Positions 37,596 through 46,867 are shown, counted from the first letter of the stretch. The stretch is DNA of 64,000 bases from Mesorhizobium neociceri (GCF_013520985.1 NZ_JACDTY010000009.1:124001-188000), one strand, 5' to 3'. Numbers and translations are program-made. Notes: a model not told the origin generated them from the sequence alone.

Positions 37596-37885
37596 TTATT
37601 ACTCAATCCAGCATTGTCACTCTTATGAGCCAGTCGTTGGTGGTTTTCATGATCTGGATTCTGCCGCCGCTCATTGCATCGGTGGTTGTTGGCCTGGTCA
37701 TCGGGATTATCCAGGCGGCAACGCAAATCCAGGATGAGAGCTTGCCCCTCACAGTCAAGCTTCTGGTCGTTGTGGCGGTGATCGGCATGTTTGCCCCTGT
37801 GCTGAGCGCCCCGCTCCTAGGACTGGCCGACCAGATCTTCACGGAGTTTCCCGCAATAACTCCCAGCTACCAGCCTCCACCATGA
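37592..37885 (+). CDS. rhcS: T3SS export apparatus protein RhcS (SctS)
   Basis: About 97 residues, FliQ/YscS family, with two transmembrane helices and the motif ASVVVGLVIGIIQAATQIQDESL. There is no good ATG at the expected place. The likely start is TTG at 37592, overlapping the rhcR stop, which gives the usual (L)IITQSSIVTLMSQSL N-terminus. A GGGAGG lies immediately before it, rather close for a ribosome site. Start codon uncertain, identity certain. Confidence 0.93.
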   Translation: MIITQSSIVTLMSQSLVVFMIWILPPLIASVVVGLVIGIIQAATQIQDESLPLTVKLLVVVAVIGMFAPVLSAPLLGLADQIFTEFPAITPSYQPPP

Positions 37886-38700
37886 ATGCGTCATCGCCCG
37901 AGATTCCAATCCTGATCCATGCGGCAATCGACCTCTTGGCTGCAGCCGCCCTTGGCGCGGCTCGGGCGATAGGCATCATGATGGTGCTTCCAGTGTTTAC
38001 ACGGGCTCAGCTTGGCGGGCTCATCCGCAGCAGCATGGCTGTTGCCCTCGCACTGCCATGCTTACCACTCGTCAGCGACGGCTTGCAGGCGCTGGATCCT
38101 GAAACACGTCTGATCCAGGCAACTCTGCTCGGCGTGAAGGAGATCTTTGTCGGACTGCTACTAGGCACTTTTCTCGGCATCCCGTTGTGGGGCCTTCAGG
38201 CGGCCGGCGAGTTTGTCGACAGCCAGCGCGGCATCACCAGCCCGTCTGCTTCGTCCGATCCGGCGACGAACAGTCAGGCTTCCGCTATGGCAGTTTTTCT
38301 CGGGATCACCGCAATCACAATGTTCGTGGCGTCGGGTGGCTTGGAGGCTGTGGTCAGCACCCTTTATGGCAGCTTTCAGATCTGGCCTGTGTATCGGTTT
38401 CGCCCCATACTATCCGTGCAAGGTGCAATGGAGGTGTTAAAGCTCCTCGACCGCATCATGCTCACGACCTTGTTGGTCTCCGGGCCTGTAGTGTCTTTCC
38501 TGATGCTGGTTGACATGTCGATGATGATATTGCGGCGTTTTGCGCCCCAGTTCAAGTCGAGCCAACTGTCACCGATGATCAAGAATATTGGCTTTCCGAT
38601 TATCATGGTCGGCTACACTGCCTACCTCATCGAGGCAATGAGCCTGGAGATCACACAAACGGACGGCGCGCTTGAGTGGTTTGACAAGCTTCTGAAATGA
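37882..38700 (+). CDS. rhcT: T3SS export apparatus protein RhcT (SctT)
   Basis: A 272-residue FliR/YscT-family protein with about seven hydrophobic segments. Recognisable motifs are ARAIGIMMVLPVFTRAQLGGLIRSSMAVALALPCLP, LKEIFVGLLLGTFLGIPLWGLQAAGEFVDSQRG, and SPMIKNIGF near the end. It overlaps rhcS and rhcU by 4 bases each. Confidence 0.96.
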   Translation: MNASSPEIPILIHAAIDLLAAAALGAARAIGIMMVLPVFTRAQLGGLIRSSMAVALALPCLPLVSDGLQALDPETRLIQATLLGVKEIFVGLLLGTFLGIPLWGLQAAGEFVDSQRGITSPSASSDPATNSQASAMAVFLGITAITMFVASGGLEAVVSTLYGSFQIWPVYRFRPILSVQGAMEVLKLLDRIMLTTLLVSGPVVSFLMLVDMSMMILRRFAPQFKSSQLSPMIKNIGFPIIMVGYTAYLIEAMSLEITQTDGALEWFDKLLK

Positions 38701-39734
38701 GCGACAGCAGCGAAGAGAAGACACACGCCGCCAGCTCTCACAAGCTCGACGAGGCGCGCAAAAAAGGGCAGATCGCGCACAGTTCCGATTTTGTCCGCGC
38801 GGCCGCCTCTTGCGCTGCGCTCGGCTATATTTGGCTAAGAGGGAGCGTGATCCAAGACAAGTGCCACGAAGCGTTGCTACTTGTCGATAACCTGCAGAAT
38901 CTGCCCTTCCATACAGCAGTCCGGCAGGCACTCGTCCTGCTGATTGAACTCACAGTGGACGCTGTTGGCCCGCTGCTTGGGACTCTCATCGCCGCGGTGA
39001 TTGTGGCCGCCATAATAGCCAATGGTGGATTTGTGTTCTCACTGGAGCCGATGAAGTTCAAGTTTGAGAAGATCGACCCCTTCCAGGGATTGAAGCGCAT
39101 GGCGTCTGCGCGTTCTGCAGTGGAAGTTGGCAAGACGCTGTTCAAGGTGGCGGTCCTGAGCACAACCTTTTTCCTCTTCATTCTCGGCACGTGGAAAACG
39201 ATGATCTATCTGCCGATCTGCGGCACGGGCTGTATTGGCCTCGTCTTTACGCAGGCGAAGCTGCTGAGCATGATCGGCGCCGCTGCCCTTCTGGTCGGCG
39301 GCCTGGTCGATCTGCTGGTGCAGCGTGCGTTGTTTCTGCGCGAAATGCGCATGACCATGACCGAAGTGAAACGCGAGTTCAAGGACCAGGAAGGTACGCC
39401 GGAGTTGAAGCGTGAACGACGCCGCCTGCGCGAGGAGTCTGCGCACGAGCCTCCCCTGGGGGTGCACCGGGCCAATTTGGTCGTGAGAGGGAAGGCCATA
39501 CTCGTCGGTCTGCGTTACGTTCGCAGCGAATTCGGGGTACCGATGATGGTGTGCCGCGCCGAGGGCGAGGCTGCTTCGAACATGTCAACCGAGGCGCGGG
39601 CGCTACGCATCCACATTGTCGATGATGATGTGCTTGCGCATCAGCTTATCAGCAAAACGAAGCTGGGCAACGCCGTTCCTGCACAATGTTTCGCGCCTGT
39701 CGCGAAGATACTTTATACCGCGGGCTTGGTATAG
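38697..39734 (+). CDS. rhcU: T3SS export switch protein RhcU (SctU), lacking the NPTH motif
   Basis: A 345-residue FlhB/YscU-family protein. Four transmembrane segments lie within about residues 32-210. The cytoplasmic signature MTMTEVKREFKDQEGTPELK is intact. In the C-terminal domain the usual autocleavage motif NPTH, expected before (I/V)xVGLRY, is replaced by Gly-Lys-Ala-Ile (265-268: VVRGKAILVGLRY). Self-cleavage by Asn cyclisation is therefore not expected. Whether this is normal for this lineage is not decidable here. It is the last gene of the nopB operon. Confidence 0.94.
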   Translation: MSDSSEEKTHAASSHKLDEARKKGQIAHSSDFVRAAASCAALGYIWLRGSVIQDKCHEALLLVDNLQNLPFHTAVRQALVLLIELTVDAVGPLLGTLIAAVIVAAIIANGGFVFSLEPMKFKFEKIDPFQGLKRMASARSAVEVGKTLFKVAVLSTTFFLFILGTWKTMIYLPICGTGCIGLVFTQAKLLSMIGAAALLVGGLVDLLVQRALFLREMRMTMTEVKREFKDQEGTPELKRERRRLREESAHEPPLGVHRANLVVRGKAILVGLRYVRSEFGVPMMVCRAEGEAASNMSTEARALRIHIVDDDVLAHQLISKTKLGNAVPAQCFAPVAKILYTAGLV

Positions 39735-39823
39735 ACGTAGCCTAAGCCTTGGCCGGCGATAAGCCGCAGTTTCAACACGAAACACTCACGTCAGCTCTTC
39801 CTTTTGCATCTACAACGGCGGCT

Positions 39824-39857
39824 TTGTCAGCTCCTAGTCAGCCAAGTGGTCTATCCA
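39824..39857 (+). promoter_or_regulatory. tts box upstream of nopP
   Basis: TTGTCAGCTCCTAGTCAGCC resembles the nopB box (GTCAGCTTGCCGTCAGGT). It lies about 55-85 bases before the nopP ATG in the right orientation. The second half departs from the consensus. Confidence 0.6.
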
Positions 39858-39911
39858 GGCGTGCTGCAGCAACCAGCCTGGATTCAACTAAAAAATATAG
39901 GAGCAATCGTC

Positions 39912-40721
39912 ATGTATGGTAGAACTGGTAGCTCGTCCGGTGGTCACTACAGTTACAGTGGGCACGGGCAAACGGATGCAGGAAGCCAAGACTTCTCAGA
40001 CAGACTGGCCCGAATGCATCTAGGCGGGTCGGGTTCCGGCGGCTCATCCTCGGGGGGCGCGCAAGGCTATTCCCTCCAAGACCGGCCTCCGGTGGTGCAG
40101 ATCGACAGGTCTACTTTCAGGAAGGAGGCAAGGCAATTTCATGGCGGTGAGATCCATCGTATCGCCGACAATCCACACGAGTATTCGGAATTCGTATCTG
40201 CACGAGCCAGACGCACCGCGGACGTTGCGAGTCAATTCGCCGTGCGTCGAGACTCGGAGCACGCGCAATATTTCAGCTATCAGTTGGGAGACAAGAGCGT
40301 CGGACTGCTGAGAACAGAAGGCGGGTTCAGCATGACTGACTTCGAATCGGAAAGCTGGAGGGAACAATTTCCTGGTCGAACCGAGGTCACTTCAATTGTG
40401 GATCTTCAGGTTGCTCATCCGCTCGTCGAGAATGCAGGCGACATTCTGCTGGAGCATCAACTTCGGATGGACGGCGAACGGCCTTTGCTGAACTGGCGTG
40501 CGGCCAACCCGGAGGCACAAGCCCGCGCAGCGGCGATGGGGTTCGTTGAAGTCGATGATGGCGACATGGTGCTTGACCCTACTCAGCATCCCGACAAGTG
40601 GACCAAGAACAGTGACGGTGAATGGCAGCGTGCAGGCAAGCCGGCGAAGTATCTCTGCAAGACTGAGGATCGTGGGAGCACTCGACCAGGTTCAAGCTCG
40701 TACGAGGATGACTTTATGTGA
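39912..40721 (+). CDS. nopP: T3SS effector NopP
   Basis: A 269-residue secreted effector of rhizobia that is phosphorylated by plant kinases and can decide host range. It starts MYGRTGSSSGGHYSYSGHG, a Ser/Gly-rich secretion-type N-terminus. The body contains TFRKEARQFHGGEIHRIADNPHEYSEFVSARARRTADVA and QYFSYQLGDKSVGLLRTEGGFSMTDF, which are NopP hallmarks. The ATG at 39912 gives the family start; the frame is open further upstream. It is monocistronic behind its own tts box. Confidence 0.93.
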   Translation: MYGRTGSSSGGHYSYSGHGQTDAGSQDFSDRLARMHLGGSGSGGSSSGGAQGYSLQDRPPVVQIDRSTFRKEARQFHGGEIHRIADNPHEYSEFVSARARRTADVASQFAVRRDSEHAQYFSYQLGDKSVGLLRTEGGFSMTDFESESWREQFPGRTEVTSIVDLQVAHPLVENAGDILLEHQLRMDGERPLLNWRAANPEAQARAAAMGFVEVDDGDMVLDPTQHPDKWTKNSDGEWQRAGKPAKYLCKTEDRGSTRPGSSSYEDDFM

Positions 40722-41117
40722 CCGGGCGCTGGTGGAGATAATCGCGATCGCCGGCCGCTTCTGACTATGTGCGGTGTGCATGGTCATGTGCGGTGGGCGA
40801 AATGCTCGTCCGAAACGGCAGCACACATACGAGCGGCAGCACGCATGCGAGGCAGACTCAGGCGGAGCAGCGACCCGCCTGAGCAGCATCAAGTGCTTGG
40901 CTCGCTTCCCGTGTCCCTGCCTCCCAGCGCATCTGCTGGCGAATGCCATCTCCTGGCCGGCGCTGAAACAGGGCGCTGTTTCTAGCTGTGGGTGCTTGGC
41001 CGTCGCGCCATTTTGCAGCGCAGCCCATTCAATGGCGCTAGGTAGAAATCTGCCGACAAGGAGGGTGAAATCGCCCGAAGCTTTGCATTGCGACAGCGCC
41101 CGCTTTTTTCTGACGCT
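40722..41117. other. Intergenic region, nopP to nopC
   Basis: About 400 bases with no convincing gene on either strand. The tts box for nopC lies at its 3' edge. Confidence 0.4.
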
Positions 41118-41150
41118 CGTCAGCTTGTCGAAAGGTGGCGGCACTAGCTT
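41117..41150 (+). promoter_or_regulatory. tts box upstream of nopC-nopA
   Basis: TCGTCAGCTTGTCGAAAGGT is an essentially perfect TtsI-binding core, about 70-95 bases upstream of the nopC start. It is the best-conserved plus-strand box in the window. Confidence 0.9.
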
Positions 41151-41214
41151 CAGGAGGTGGATGCCTACCGGCATAGCCGCCATACACGCATAAAGATAAA
41201 CGCCGGAGTATTTG

Positions 41215-41544
41215 ATGGTCGCAGGAATTGGAAGTTTTGGCAGCTTCGGTGCTTCCCTGGCTCATGGGCGTTCAAGCGGAAAAACGCCGCACGCACATGG
41301 CGGATCTTCTGATCCTAAAAAGCCGGTCGACCATAACAAGCCGGCTGATCCTGACAAGCCGGCCGATCCTAACAAGCCGGTCAAGGGACGCGATCGGACC
41401 GACATTCCATCCGATTCTGGCGACGGCCCGCAAGCGGTGGAAGAAGCCTTCCAACTGGCTCTCAGCGCCGTTGCGTGGACTGTGATGAACGATGTCATGT
41501 CTGATGCGGACGAGTCCATGGCAGACACTGAAGAGGATACCTGA
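41215..41544 (+). CDS. nopC: T3SS secreted protein NopC
   Basis: A 109-residue protein preceding nopA, as in other rhizobia. The N-terminus is Gly/Ser-rich (MVAGIGSFGSFGASLAHG). The middle carries tandem (H/D)xNKPADP-type repeats. The C-terminus is acidic (DVMSDADESMADTEEDT). NopC is a T3SS-secreted effector in rhizobia. The ATG at 41215 follows GCCGGAG and is preferred to a TTG one codon upstream. Confidence 0.85.
   Translation: MVAGIGSFGSFGASLAHGRSSGKTPHAHGGSSDPKKPVDHNKPADPDKPADPNKPVKGRDRTDIPSDSGDGPQAVEEAFQLALSAVAWTVMNDVMSDADESMADTEEDT
41312..41383 (+). repeat. Four tandem 18-bp repeats in nopC
   Basis: The unit GATCCTAACAAGCCGGTC recurs about four times with small changes and codes for DPNKPx. 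It is a candidate for copy-number variation between strains. Confidence 0.85.
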
Positions 41545-41611
41545 CGCTGGATGGTCCTTGTCAGGGTACCGTGCCATTGATGACGGCACAATTCGAAGAA
41601 AGGAAAACAAT

Positions 41612-41836
41612 ATGCCTGGTTCTAGTAAGGCCAGTACCGCTGTTAGCGCTGGTAGCGCTGTCGCCACGAATGCTGAATCCGCCGCGGCCAAAGCCGCTGC
41701 GGCTGCAGCGTTTCATGATCAAATCGCGGAGCTAACGGCAGTTAGCGCTGAGGCTACGGCTAGGAGCATGCAGTTGCGCGTGCTTACGACGGAGCTCACG
41801 AGCATCAAGAAGGCGGCCGACGAACGCGTTCAGTAG
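41612..41836 (+). CDS. nopA: T3SS pilus/needle subunit NopA
   Basis: A 74-residue, alanine-rich, helical protein (MPGSSKASTAVSAGSAVATN ... TTELTSIKKAADERVQ). Size, composition and position after nopC match NopA, the main component of the extracellular T3SS pilus. An AGAAAGGAAAA ribosome site precedes it. It is followed by two strong palindromes before rhcD. Confidence 0.9.
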   Translation: MPGSSKASTAVSAGSAVATNAESAAAKAAAAAAFHDQIAELTAVSAEATARSMQLRVLTTELTSIKKAADERVQ

Positions 41837-41864
41837 TGTCTGAATCGGGGCTCAGCTAGCCTCG

Positions 41865-41920
41865 ATCGCGCCGCGGCGCGATGTGGAACTGAGATGAGCC
41901 GCGCGGCAATTGCCGCGCGG
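41865..41920 (+). terminator. Two strong palindromes between nopA and rhcD
   Basis: A perfect 18-bp palindrome (ATCGCGCC-GC-GGCGCGAT, 41865-41882) is followed by a perfect 22-bp palindrome at 41899-41920 (half-site CCGCGCGGCAA). The second is followed by TTTCT and overlaps the first codons of rhcD. It could attenuate transcription after nopA or hide the rhcD start. There is no long T-tract, so intrinsic termination is only possible, not certain. Confidence 0.5.
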
Positions 41921-42841
41921 TTTCTCGCCTTGTGGGGAAGATCATCCTTGAATGACGCGGTTTGCCTTCATTTTGAAGTTTTATCGGGCCTCTATTGCGG
42001 ACTGACGGGCGAGCTGGCCCCAGAACCGAACGTAATCGGCAGTGGCCTCGATGCCGATACGATCTTCGTCGAGCAGGGGCTCGCGCCGCATCATCTTCGT
42101 GTCACTCTTCTTGCCGATTCGATCGAGATCAAGGCCCTTGCCGCCGGACTGAGCGTTGAGGGCAACGGGGATATTGCCGCAGGCGAGTGCGCTGTTGTTC
42201 CTCTTCCGGTCGTTATTCACGTAGGCGAGATGTCGATACTCTGGTCGGGACAGGGTGCAGCGCCGGCTGGTTCAAGCGGCACACCACGCCTCTCGATCCC
42301 TGTACTAGCCTTCGTGCTAGTTGGCTCGGTCGGGATCGGCGCGCTCTCAACCGTTTTGTCCTACTACGGCAGCGCCGGTGCATCGAGCGCCAATTCTTGG
42401 CCTGATGCCACAGTTGAAGCCAGGGGACCCCACGACCCCACTGACAATCAGACCGCCCAGGCAGCGGCCAGGGACCTGCAAAAGGAAGTCGATAGAGCAG
42501 GCCTGCTCAACGTTAAAATCGGCTCCGCAAAGGGTGTTGTTACCGCTGAAGGCACCGTCACGTCTGCATCGGCCAGCAGTTGGCAGGGGATTCAGCAGTT
42601 GTTCGATCATCGCACGAAGGGCGCTCTGACACTGGTCAATGGAGTGGTCACCAAAGAAGAGAAGGCGCCGTCCGCAATCGCGCTTGAAGCGGTTTGGCGT
42701 GGGCCGTCGGCCTATGTTGTCATCGATGGCGAGAAGTATTTCGTCGGGGCCCTTTTGAAAGATGGATGGACCGTCGACCGGATCGAGGACGGCCACGTGC
42801 TGCTGAGACGGAATGGCCGCCTTGCTTCTCTCCGTTATTAA
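41894..42841 (+). CDS. T3SS inner-membrane ring protein RhcD (y4yQ-like, SctD)
   Basis: A 315-residue protein with the layout of YscD/SctD. A cytoplasmic FHA-like N-domain (about 20-125) is followed by one transmembrane helix at about 135-157 (IPVLAFVLVGSVGIGALSTVL) and a periplasmic part with a BON-like segment (KEVDRAGLLNVKIGSAKGVVTAEGTVT). Its position between nopA and rhcV matches y4yQ. The first ATG lies on the 5' edge of a strong hairpin. A TTG 18 codons on is an alternative start. Confidence 0.82.
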   Translation: MSRAAIAARFLALWGRSSLNDAVCLHFEVLSGLYCGLTGELAPEPNVIGSGLDADTIFVEQGLAPHHLRVTLLADSIEIKALAAGLSVEGNGDIAAGECAVVPLPVVIHVGEMSILWSGQGAAPAGSSGTPRLSIPVLAFVLVGSVGIGALSTVLSYYGSAGASSANSWPDATVEARGPHDPTDNQTAQAAARDLQKEVDRAGLLNVKIGSAKGVVTAEGTVTSASASSWQGIQQLFDHRTKGALTLVNGVVTKEEKAPSAIALEAVWRGPSAYVVIDGEKYFVGALLKDGWTVDRIEDGHVLLRRNGRLASLRY

Positions 42842-43362
42842 AGCTCCGGGTTCGCAGGTCATATTAGGGACAGATCCAATGGTCAGGCCGCCTCACTTAC
42901 CCTGCCCGACTCGGTATCATTGGGTGCTGGGTGAAGGCATTGTCGTCCTGCGGAACGAACACGGCAGGTGGTCCTGCTCCGGCAAAATCGGAAACAGCTC
43001 GAGCAAAGCCAAATCGAGGGGGCTGGGACTCAGGGCAAGAATTCAATGTGCCCGACGAATATTTCGCAAACCGGTGACTTCGTGCTTATCCCAAAGCAGG
43101 AGCGCGACTTCCTTGGCGCGCTTTTCTACTTCCGGCACGCTGCCCCCGTCCATGTTCGGCATATTCAAGTGCTGCGGCTTCTCGCCTAAGCGCTCAACCC
43201 GGACCGTTTCTGCGGTGCGGCTGTGATGGTCCACGACAGACTGCATAGACTCGGTGCCAGCCGTTGTCGCGGCTTTTCAGTCTCAAGCCCAGTCGTGCGC
43301 TGGTGAGTCTTCGAAGCCGCGTAGCAGCGGAGCCACTCTCAAACGATCACAAAGGTGCCTCC
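42842..43362. other. Region between rhcD and rhcV
   Basis: About 520 bases. Plus-strand frames are not convincing. A 67-codon minus-strand frame (43043-43246) contains VEKRAKEVALLLWDKHEVTG, faintly like DUF2934 proteins, without a clear ribosome site. It may be degraded insertion DNA inside the T3SS locus. Confidence 0.3.
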
Positions 43363-45480
43363 ATGGCCATCACCATGCGTAACCTCATCGAGCGCGCGCC
43401 CGCCAACCCGGACTTAATGGTCGCCCTGATGCTGCTTCTGGCCATAGCCATGATGGTCATGCCAGTACCGATCGCGGTGATAGACGGCCTGATCGGATTC
43501 AACATGGGATTGGCCATACTGCTGCTGATGGTTGCTTTGTACATCAGCACGCCACTTGAATTTTCCTCTTTGCCCGGCGTCATCTTGATTTCCACGGTAT
43601 TCCGCCTGGCGCTCACTATCGCAACGACGCGATTGATCCTTGCTGAAGGGGAGGCAGGCAGCATCATCCACACGTTCGGGGATTTCGTGATCTCGGGCAA
43701 CATCGTCGTGGGTATCGTCATATTTTTGGTCGTGACCATGGTGCAGTTCATGGTCCTCGCCAAGGGCGCCGAACGCGTAGCAGAAGTGGCGGCGCGCTTC
43801 ACGCTCGACGCTCTGCCGGGCAAGCAAATGGCGGTCGATGCAGAGTTGAGGAACGGGCACATCGATGCCGAGGAATCTCGCAGGCGACGCGGGGCATTGG
43901 AAAAGGAAAGCCAACTTTACGGCGCCATGGATGGCGCGATGAAATTTGTGAAAGGTGACGCCATCGCCGGGCTGTTGGTTATTTTCATCAACATGCTTGG
44001 GGGGATTTCGATCGGCCTGCTTTCGAAGGGTATGCCCTTCGGCGAGGTGCTGCATCATTACACGCTGCTGACTATAGGTGACGCGCTCATCGCGCAGATT
44101 CCCGCCCTGCTGCTCTCCATTACCGCGGCCACTATCGTCACTCGTGTGACTGGAGCTGGGAGCCTCAACCTTGGGACCGACATAGTCAATCAACTCACGG
44201 CCAGCAAGCGAGCATTGCGGCTGGCGGCCTCGGTGCTGGTTGCGATGGGGTTTGTTCCTGGTTTCCCTTTGCCGGTTTTTCTAATCTTGGCCGCGATCTT
44301 CGCAGCAGCAAGCACTGTCAAGGGCAATGCGCTGGCCGCCAGGAACGTCGACTCTACAACTGCAGCTCCAGTGGACGCTCCAAACAAAAAAATGCCTGCA
44401 GAGGCATGTCCGATCGTGTTCTTCCATGCGCCGAACCTGATGCAGGCGATCGATCAAACCGAATTGCAACAGCACATTGCTCGCGTTTCGCAACTGGTCT
44501 CAGCCGATCTCGGCATTGTCGTTCCGCGCATCCCTGTCGCCGTCGATCAGCAGCTGCCCGACTCGCACTTCAGGATAGACATCGAGGGCGTGCCGGTCGC
44601 ACAGGATTCTATTGATCCGACACAGCTGACGCTCAAAGACGGTGTGGCAAGCATTGAACCGAGCGGCATCCCTTTCCGGCAGGATTCAGAGACGAACACA
44701 ATCTTGGTCGAACAAAGCCATGCACCGGCTCTCGAGGCCGCCGGCATCGGGCACCACCGTCCAAGCGAACGCCTCGCGTTACGTATCCAAGCGACGTTGA
44801 CCCGCTATGCACCGCGCTTGGTCGGAATCCAGGAGACCAGCCAATTGTTGAGCCGGATGGAGCAGGAATATGGTGATCTCGTGAAGGAGGTCCTGCGCAC
44901 GACGCCGATCCCCAGGATTGCCGATGTGCTGCGCCGCCTGCTGGATGAAGGGATCCCGGTCCGTAACACCCGCGTTGTCTTGGAGGCATTGGCCGAATGG
45001 AGCGAACGTGAGCAAAATGTCGCTCTTCTCACGGAATACGTTCGTTCTGGTATGAAGCGGCAGATCTGTCACCGCTATGCGAACGGACACGGAATCGTGC
45101 CCGCCTACATCATCGAACGTGAGACAGAGGATGTGGTGCGCAATGCGGTTCGGGATTCGACAGCAGGCCCACACCTCGTACTGGAGGACAGGCAAAGCGA
45201 AGCGTTGCTGTCACAGATGCGTCAGATCGTTTCCAGCACGGCGCCCGACCAGACTCGCCCTGTCGTGTTGACTTCAATGGATGTCCGCCGCTTCGTTCGC
45301 GGTTTTCTCACGCGAAACGGGATTGATCTTGGCGTGCTGTCTTATCAGGACCTCTCGTCCGACTTCACGATTCAACCGGCCGGATCCATCAAGCTCCGCC
45401 CAGAGTCAATTGGGGACCGTCAGGGGAAAAAGCTCGCCGTATCCGCGTTGCCGTCAACCGATAGCCAAAGCACTCGATGA
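43363..45480 (+). CDS. rhcV: T3SS export gate RhcV (SctV)
   Basis: A 705-residue FlhA/YscV/LcrD-family protein with an N-terminal membrane domain of about eight helices and a large cytoplasmic domain. Signature segments are GFNMGLAILLLMVALYISTPLEFSSLPGVILISTVFRLALTIATTRLIL and GDAIAGLLVIFINMLGGISIG. The start at 43363 (MAITMRNLIERAP) follows AAAGGTG and fits the family. An upstream TTG would add 33 unlikely residues. Confidence 0.96.
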   Translation: MAITMRNLIERAPANPDLMVALMLLLAIAMMVMPVPIAVIDGLIGFNMGLAILLLMVALYISTPLEFSSLPGVILISTVFRLALTIATTRLILAEGEAGSIIHTFGDFVISGNIVVGIVIFLVVTMVQFMVLAKGAERVAEVAARFTLDALPGKQMAVDAELRNGHIDAEESRRRRGALEKESQLYGAMDGAMKFVKGDAIAGLLVIFINMLGGISIGLLSKGMPFGEVLHHYTLLTIGDALIAQIPALLLSITAATIVTRVTGAGSLNLGTDIVNQLTASKRALRLAASVLVAMGFVPGFPLPVFLILAAIFAAASTVKGNALAARNVDSTTAAPVDAPNKKMPAEACPIVFFHAPNLMQAIDQTELQQHIARVSQLVSADLGIVVPRIPVAVDQQLPDSHFRIDIEGVPVAQDSIDPTQLTLKDGVASIEPSGIPFRQDSETNTILVEQSHAPALEAAGIGHHRPSERLALRIQATLTRYAPRLVGIQETSQLLSRMEQEYGDLVKEVLRTTPIPRIADVLRRLLDEGIPVRNTRVVLEALAEWSEREQNVALLTEYVRSGMKRQICHRYANGHGIVPAYIIERETEDVVRNAVRDSTAGPHLVLEDRQSEALLSQMRQIVSSTAPDQTRPVVLTSMDVRRFVRGFLTRNGIDLGVLSYQDLSSDFTIQPAGSIKLRPESIGDRQGKKLAVSALPSTDSQSTR

Positions 45481-45496
45481 AAGCTGAGAACCGAAC

Positions 45497-46036
45497 ATGA
45501 ATGAGAATACAGTCGCTGCGCCATCAGCCTCATTTCGTTTGAGCCCAGTTCTGTTCGCCCTACTCGCGATTCTCCCTCTCGGCGGTTGCGCCAGCTGGAA
45601 CAAGCCGGCTCTTTCAGTGAAGGAGACCTCGCCGCCAGCATTGCTCGCCGCCGATCACATCGATTCGGCTATGCGCAAACGAATTCTGCGCGAGGTCCGT
45701 CAGGATTCTCAAGAAAGGGCTTTGCGGGATCTGAAGCAGCATCCGGATAACGTCGACGCGGCAATCAGTGAAACGAGGCTCATGCTGGCGCAGAAACGCG
45801 AGCATGAGGCGCTTCAGGGGCTCGACAGACTCTTAGTTGCGGACCCAGGCAATGTACGTGCATTGAATGCGAAAGGAGTTATCCTGGATATTCAGGGGCG
45901 GCATGACGCGGCGCAAGCGCTATATCGGCAAGCTCTCAAAGCAGAGCCAGGGAATCAGATGTTGCAACACAATCTCGACCTGTCCCTGGCGGCTGACAAG
46001 AAGTCCGAACCGAGTGCGTTGGCACCGTCGCAGTAG
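45497..46036 (+). CDS. TPR-containing lipoprotein of the T3SS cluster (y4yS-like)
   Basis: A 179-residue protein with a lipoprotein signal peptide ending LPLGGC. It has TadD-like tetratricopeptide repeats (LMLAQKREHEALQGLDRLLVADPGNVRALNAKGVILDIQGRHDAAQALYRQALKAEPGN). The gene follows rhcV by 16 bases, as y4yS does elsewhere. Together with the CpaC-like RhcC2 and the CpaD-like lipoprotein it adds a Tad-pilus-like set to the T3SS. It may pilot the secretin. Confidence 0.82.
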   Translation: MNENTVAAPSASFRLSPVLFALLAILPLGGCASWNKPALSVKETSPPALLAADHIDSAMRKRILREVRQDSQERALRDLKQHPDNVDAAISETRLMLAQKREHEALQGLDRLLVADPGNVRALNAKGVILDIQGRHDAAQALYRQALKAEPGNQMLQHNLDLSLAADKKSEPSALAPSQ

Positions 46037-46503
46037 CGGCGCCATGCACGATATTCGAGTGGCATGTCAGAGCGGTCGCGAAATCGGGTTCTTAGGCCAT
46101 GCGTTGAAGGGTGCACGTCTCCTTCTCCTCGATTCGCCAAGGTCACCGATCGCAACATCCGCATCGGTGCAATGAAACGCGCCGAGGTCAAGGCCGGTCA
46201 TGCCGCCCCTCGCCCAGGCATCATTTTTGCGAAAAGCAGAACGTCGACAGGGACGTCGGTACCGTCTTCGGATCCCGAACACTGGCTCCGGCTACGCCAT
46301 GGCGAGGTCGAGACCGGCCGACCTGCACTCGCGCCCTCGGGTTCACGCACGATCGTTCCATCCAGATTGCACGCTGCTCTTACGAGAGACATCGGTTCCA
46401 ATACAGCGCTGCATGGCTGCTCCTCACAGCGCGTGCGACGACGCTAGGCCGTCATCCTTGTCGAGTCGGATCCGCGCCTCCTGCAACGTCTGGGCACGCA
46501 GGT
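46037..46503. other. Gene-poor stretch after the T3SS locus
   Basis: About 470 bases of mosaic, frame-rich but unrecognisable sequence. It probably marks the boundary between the T3SS block and mobile-element remnants. Confidence 0.3.
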
Positions 46504-46867
46504 CTATGCGGCTCCCGTCTTCAGGAAGGGAAGGCGCTGCGTCGCCGGATCGAGGATCATGCCGACACGTCGTCGCCGCGCATCGTCATGTTGCGGTGAT
46601 CCTTCCAGCGCAGCCGCTCGACGGGCGCGCGATAGCCGCTGTGTCCGCAGGCCGGGATCTCGAAGATGCCGGTCTCGACGCCGGCTTGATCGCTGATGGG
46701 TCGGACGCTGAGGCCCTGCAGCAGGCCGCGACGTCGATGTCCTCGGCCAGTTCCTCAACCGAGACACCGGCCTTGACGCGACGGACGTTCGATGGGCTGA
46801 GCACGAGCTGATTGAATGGAATGTCGCGCGAGGGCGACAGGGTGATCTTCTTCTTGGCAATAGCCAT
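46504..46867 (-). pseudogene. ParB-like plasmid partition protein, N-terminal fragment
   Basis: Starts MAIAKKKITLSPSRDIPFNQ and continues NVRRVKAGVSVEELAEDID, the N-terminus of plasmid/ICE-type ParB nuclease-domain proteins. A frameshift follows, after which RGLLQGLSVRP and ETGIFEIPA continue in another frame. Only about 100 codons remain of several hundred. Confidence 0.7.

Noticed and set aside
43043..43246. Small DUF2934-like gene on the minus strand between rhcD and rhcV
   Set aside because: The resemblance is weak, with no ribosome site; it is mentioned only in the intergenic entry.
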